7,263 nucleotides of DNA from Pseudomonadota bacterium. GTDB lineage: Bacteria; Pseudomonadota; Alphaproteobacteria; Acetobacterales; Acetobacteraceae. The stretch is taken from positions 1-7,263 of the forward strand of contig JAJZHU010000125.1 of the NCBI GenBank assembly GCA_021798375.1. Direction: 5' to 3'. A model generated the notes under the pieces. It saw only the letters and a program-made list of their open reading frames with translations. It had not been told where the DNA came from and ran no database searches. Of the stretch, positions 6,274 through 7,263 are shown one piece after another (the first letter of the stretch is position 1; every line of letters begins with the position of its first letter). The position numbers and the translations under genes were made by a program.

Positions 6274-6791
6274 ACTCATTCGCCCCGATATTACTCATGC
6301 TGCGCTTTTTCCTGGCGATCGTGCTGCTGACCGGAAGCGCCGAGAAACTGCTTGATATCGGCATTTTCACTGGTCAGGTGCGGAATTATCGTCTGCTGCC
6401 GGACGCGCTGGTGCAGCCCTTCGCGCTGTTATTCCCGGCCACCGAAATCGGCGCCGCACTGCTGCTATTTTTTGCCGCCACCAGCATTCCGGTAATTGCC
6501 GTTTTGTTGGCGGCGACGCTGGGGGTGATGATCAACCTTCAACGTGGTCGCACACATATCGATTGCGGTTGCGGCGGGCCTGCCGGACAACCAATTTCCG
6601 GCTTCATCATCGGCAGAAATATCCTGCTGATGATGTTGGCATGGCTGTCGGCGCGGCATTTCACATTCAACCTGTTATCCGGCCTTGATATATCGATCGC
6701 GCTGCTTGGCGGGATGACCATGAGTGGATTTTATTTTGCCGCCAACCAACTGGTCGCCAATCAGTTGCGGATGCACAGCGAAAGGACATGA
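6270..6791 (+). CDS. mauE: MauE-family membrane protein for amine dehydrogenase maturation
   Basis: Encodes 173 aa with about five hydrophobic segments (roughly 5-23, 45-70, 72-90, 111-128 and 139-160), so an inner-membrane protein. Family marks are SAEKLLD (23-29), VRNYRLLP (37-44), the acidic Glu59 in a membrane segment, and HIDCGCGG (96-103) followed by GRN (115-117). MauE is required, with MauD, for production of the TTQ-containing light subunit, probably through its export or disulfide formation; Cys99 and Cys101 may take part in thiol exchange. The ATG overlaps the aauB stop (ATGA), and its own stop overlaps the next start in the same way, so translation is likely coupled. In aralkylamine dehydrogenase clusters this gene is called aauE. 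The order B-E-D matches both mau and aau operons. Confidence 0.88.
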   Translation: MNSFAPILLMLRFFLAIVLLTGSAEKLLDIGIFTGQVRNYRLLPDALVQPFALLFPATEIGAALLLFFAATSIPVIAVLLAATLGVMINLQRGRTHIDCGCGGPAGQPISGFIIGRNILLMMLAWLSARHFTFNLLSGLDISIALLGGMTMSGFYFAANQLVANQLRMHSERT

Positions 6792-7263
6792 TCTTGACCA
6801 TTCTGGCCATCTCCAATATCGGCCTATGGATCGCCTTTTTTGGCCTGGTGGTCATGGGTATCGCCCTGTCCCGGCAAATCGGCATCCTGTATGAACGCGT
6901 TGCGCCGATGGGGGCGCTGATGATGGATGCAGGGCCAAAAGTCGGAGATCGCGCACCGCAATTCCAGTTGCCAACGTTAAGCGGCGGCATGGTGACGATC
7001 AGCGCCGCCGGGGCCACGCAAAACAGCTTGTTGTTTTTCTTGTCGCCGGATTGCCCGATTTGCAAAAAGCTGATCCCAATTCTGAAATCATTGCAAAAGG
7101 CGGAAGCCGGCAATCTGCATCTGATTTTCGCCAGCGATGGCGAGGCACCATTTCATCAAAGCTTTCGCGAACGGGTGAAGATCGAAGCCTATGATTACGT
7201 ACTGTCCCAGGATCTTGGCATGGCTTTTCGCGTTAGCAAATTGCCCTACGCCTGTTTGATCGA
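6788..7263 (+). CDS. mauD: MauD-like thiol-disulfide protein for amine dehydrogenase maturation, cut by window end
   Basis: The first 158 codons are present; the frame is open at the window edge and MauD proteins are about 200 aa, so roughly a fifth is missing. Residues about 5-27 form one membrane anchor, placing the rest in the periplasm. Residues about 50-158 are thioredoxin-like: VGDRAPQFQLPTL (52-64), the redox motif CPIC (Cys89-Cys92) after FFLSPD, and the expected cis-proline at Pro153 in KLPYACLID. An additional cysteine, Cys156, follows that proline. MauD is thought to form or isomerise the six disulfides of the TTQ light subunit; without it the light subunit is unstable. The start ATG overlaps the mauE stop by 4 bp and an AAAGGA sequence lies directly upstream. 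The light-subunit gene (aauA or mauA) is expected next, outside the window. Confidence 0.88.
   Translation, partial: MILTILAISNIGLWIAFFGLVVMGIALSRQIGILYERVAPMGALMMDAGPKVGDRAPQFQLPTLSGGMVTISAAGATQNSLLFFLSPDCPICKKLIPILKSLQKAEAGNLHLIFASDGEAPFHQSFRERVKIEAYDYVLSQDLGMAFRVSKLPYACLI

Noticed and set aside
5731..6279. 182-codon minus-strand open frame opposite the amine dehydrogenase gene
   Set aside because: Antisense to a gene with a signal peptide and strong family motifs; no independent support.
1..7263. CRISPR array, tRNA/rRNA, insertion sequence or phage genes
   Set aside because: No regularly spaced repeats, no cloverleaf or rRNA-like segment, and no transposase or phage-like reading frame were seen.

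Overview
The window carries seven protein-coding genes from a GC-rich (roughly 58-60 %) bacterium. The gene families (HpaA/HpaB, quinoprotein aralkylamine dehydrogenase, Lrp/AsnC), a periplasmic amine dehydrogenase with a Sec-type leader and the overall codon use fit a proteobacterium, perhaps an alphaproteobacterium. The genus cannot be read from the sequence. The theme is catabolism of aromatic amines and aryl-acetates (the tyramine / 4-hydroxyphenylacetate type).

Layout. Positions 1-95 are an AT-rich non-coding end with a long imperfect hairpin that probably terminates the first gene. Positions 96-1739 (minus strand) encode a thiamine-diphosphate (ThDP) dependent enzyme of the acetolactate synthase-like/2-oxoacid decarboxylase superfamily with unknown substrate. 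A 117-bp divergent region (1740-1856) holds two small dyads and a TATAAT box. On the plus strand an Lrp/AsnC regulator (1857-2351) is followed after 6 bp by an AraC-family regulator resembling HpaA (2358-3287). After a 113-bp gap with a 21-bp-spaced direct repeat comes the oxygenase HpaB of 4-hydroxyphenylacetate 3-monooxygenase (3401-4876). A perfect 15-bp hairpin follows hpaB. A second transcription unit then starts: the heavy subunit of an aralkylamine (or methylamine) dehydrogenase (about 5092-6273), MauE (6270-6791) and MauD (6788 to the window edge, incomplete). These last three are joined by 4-bp ATGA overlaps.

How the genes may work together (inference). A tryptophan tryptophylquinone (TTQ) dehydrogenase in the periplasm would oxidise tyramine, dopamine or phenylethylamine to the arylacetaldehyde. 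An aldehyde dehydrogenase outside the window would give 4-hydroxyphenylacetate, and HpaB with a flavin reductase, also outside the window, would hydroxylate it to homoprotocatechuate. The HpaA-like regulator probably senses the aryl-acetate and activates hpaB through the direct repeat. The ThDP enzyme could feed the same aldehyde from an aryl-pyruvate, with the Lrp-type protein sensing an amino acid, but the sequence does not fix its substrate. Genes expected beyond the right edge are the rest of mauD/aauD and the TTQ-bearing light subunit (aauA/mauA).
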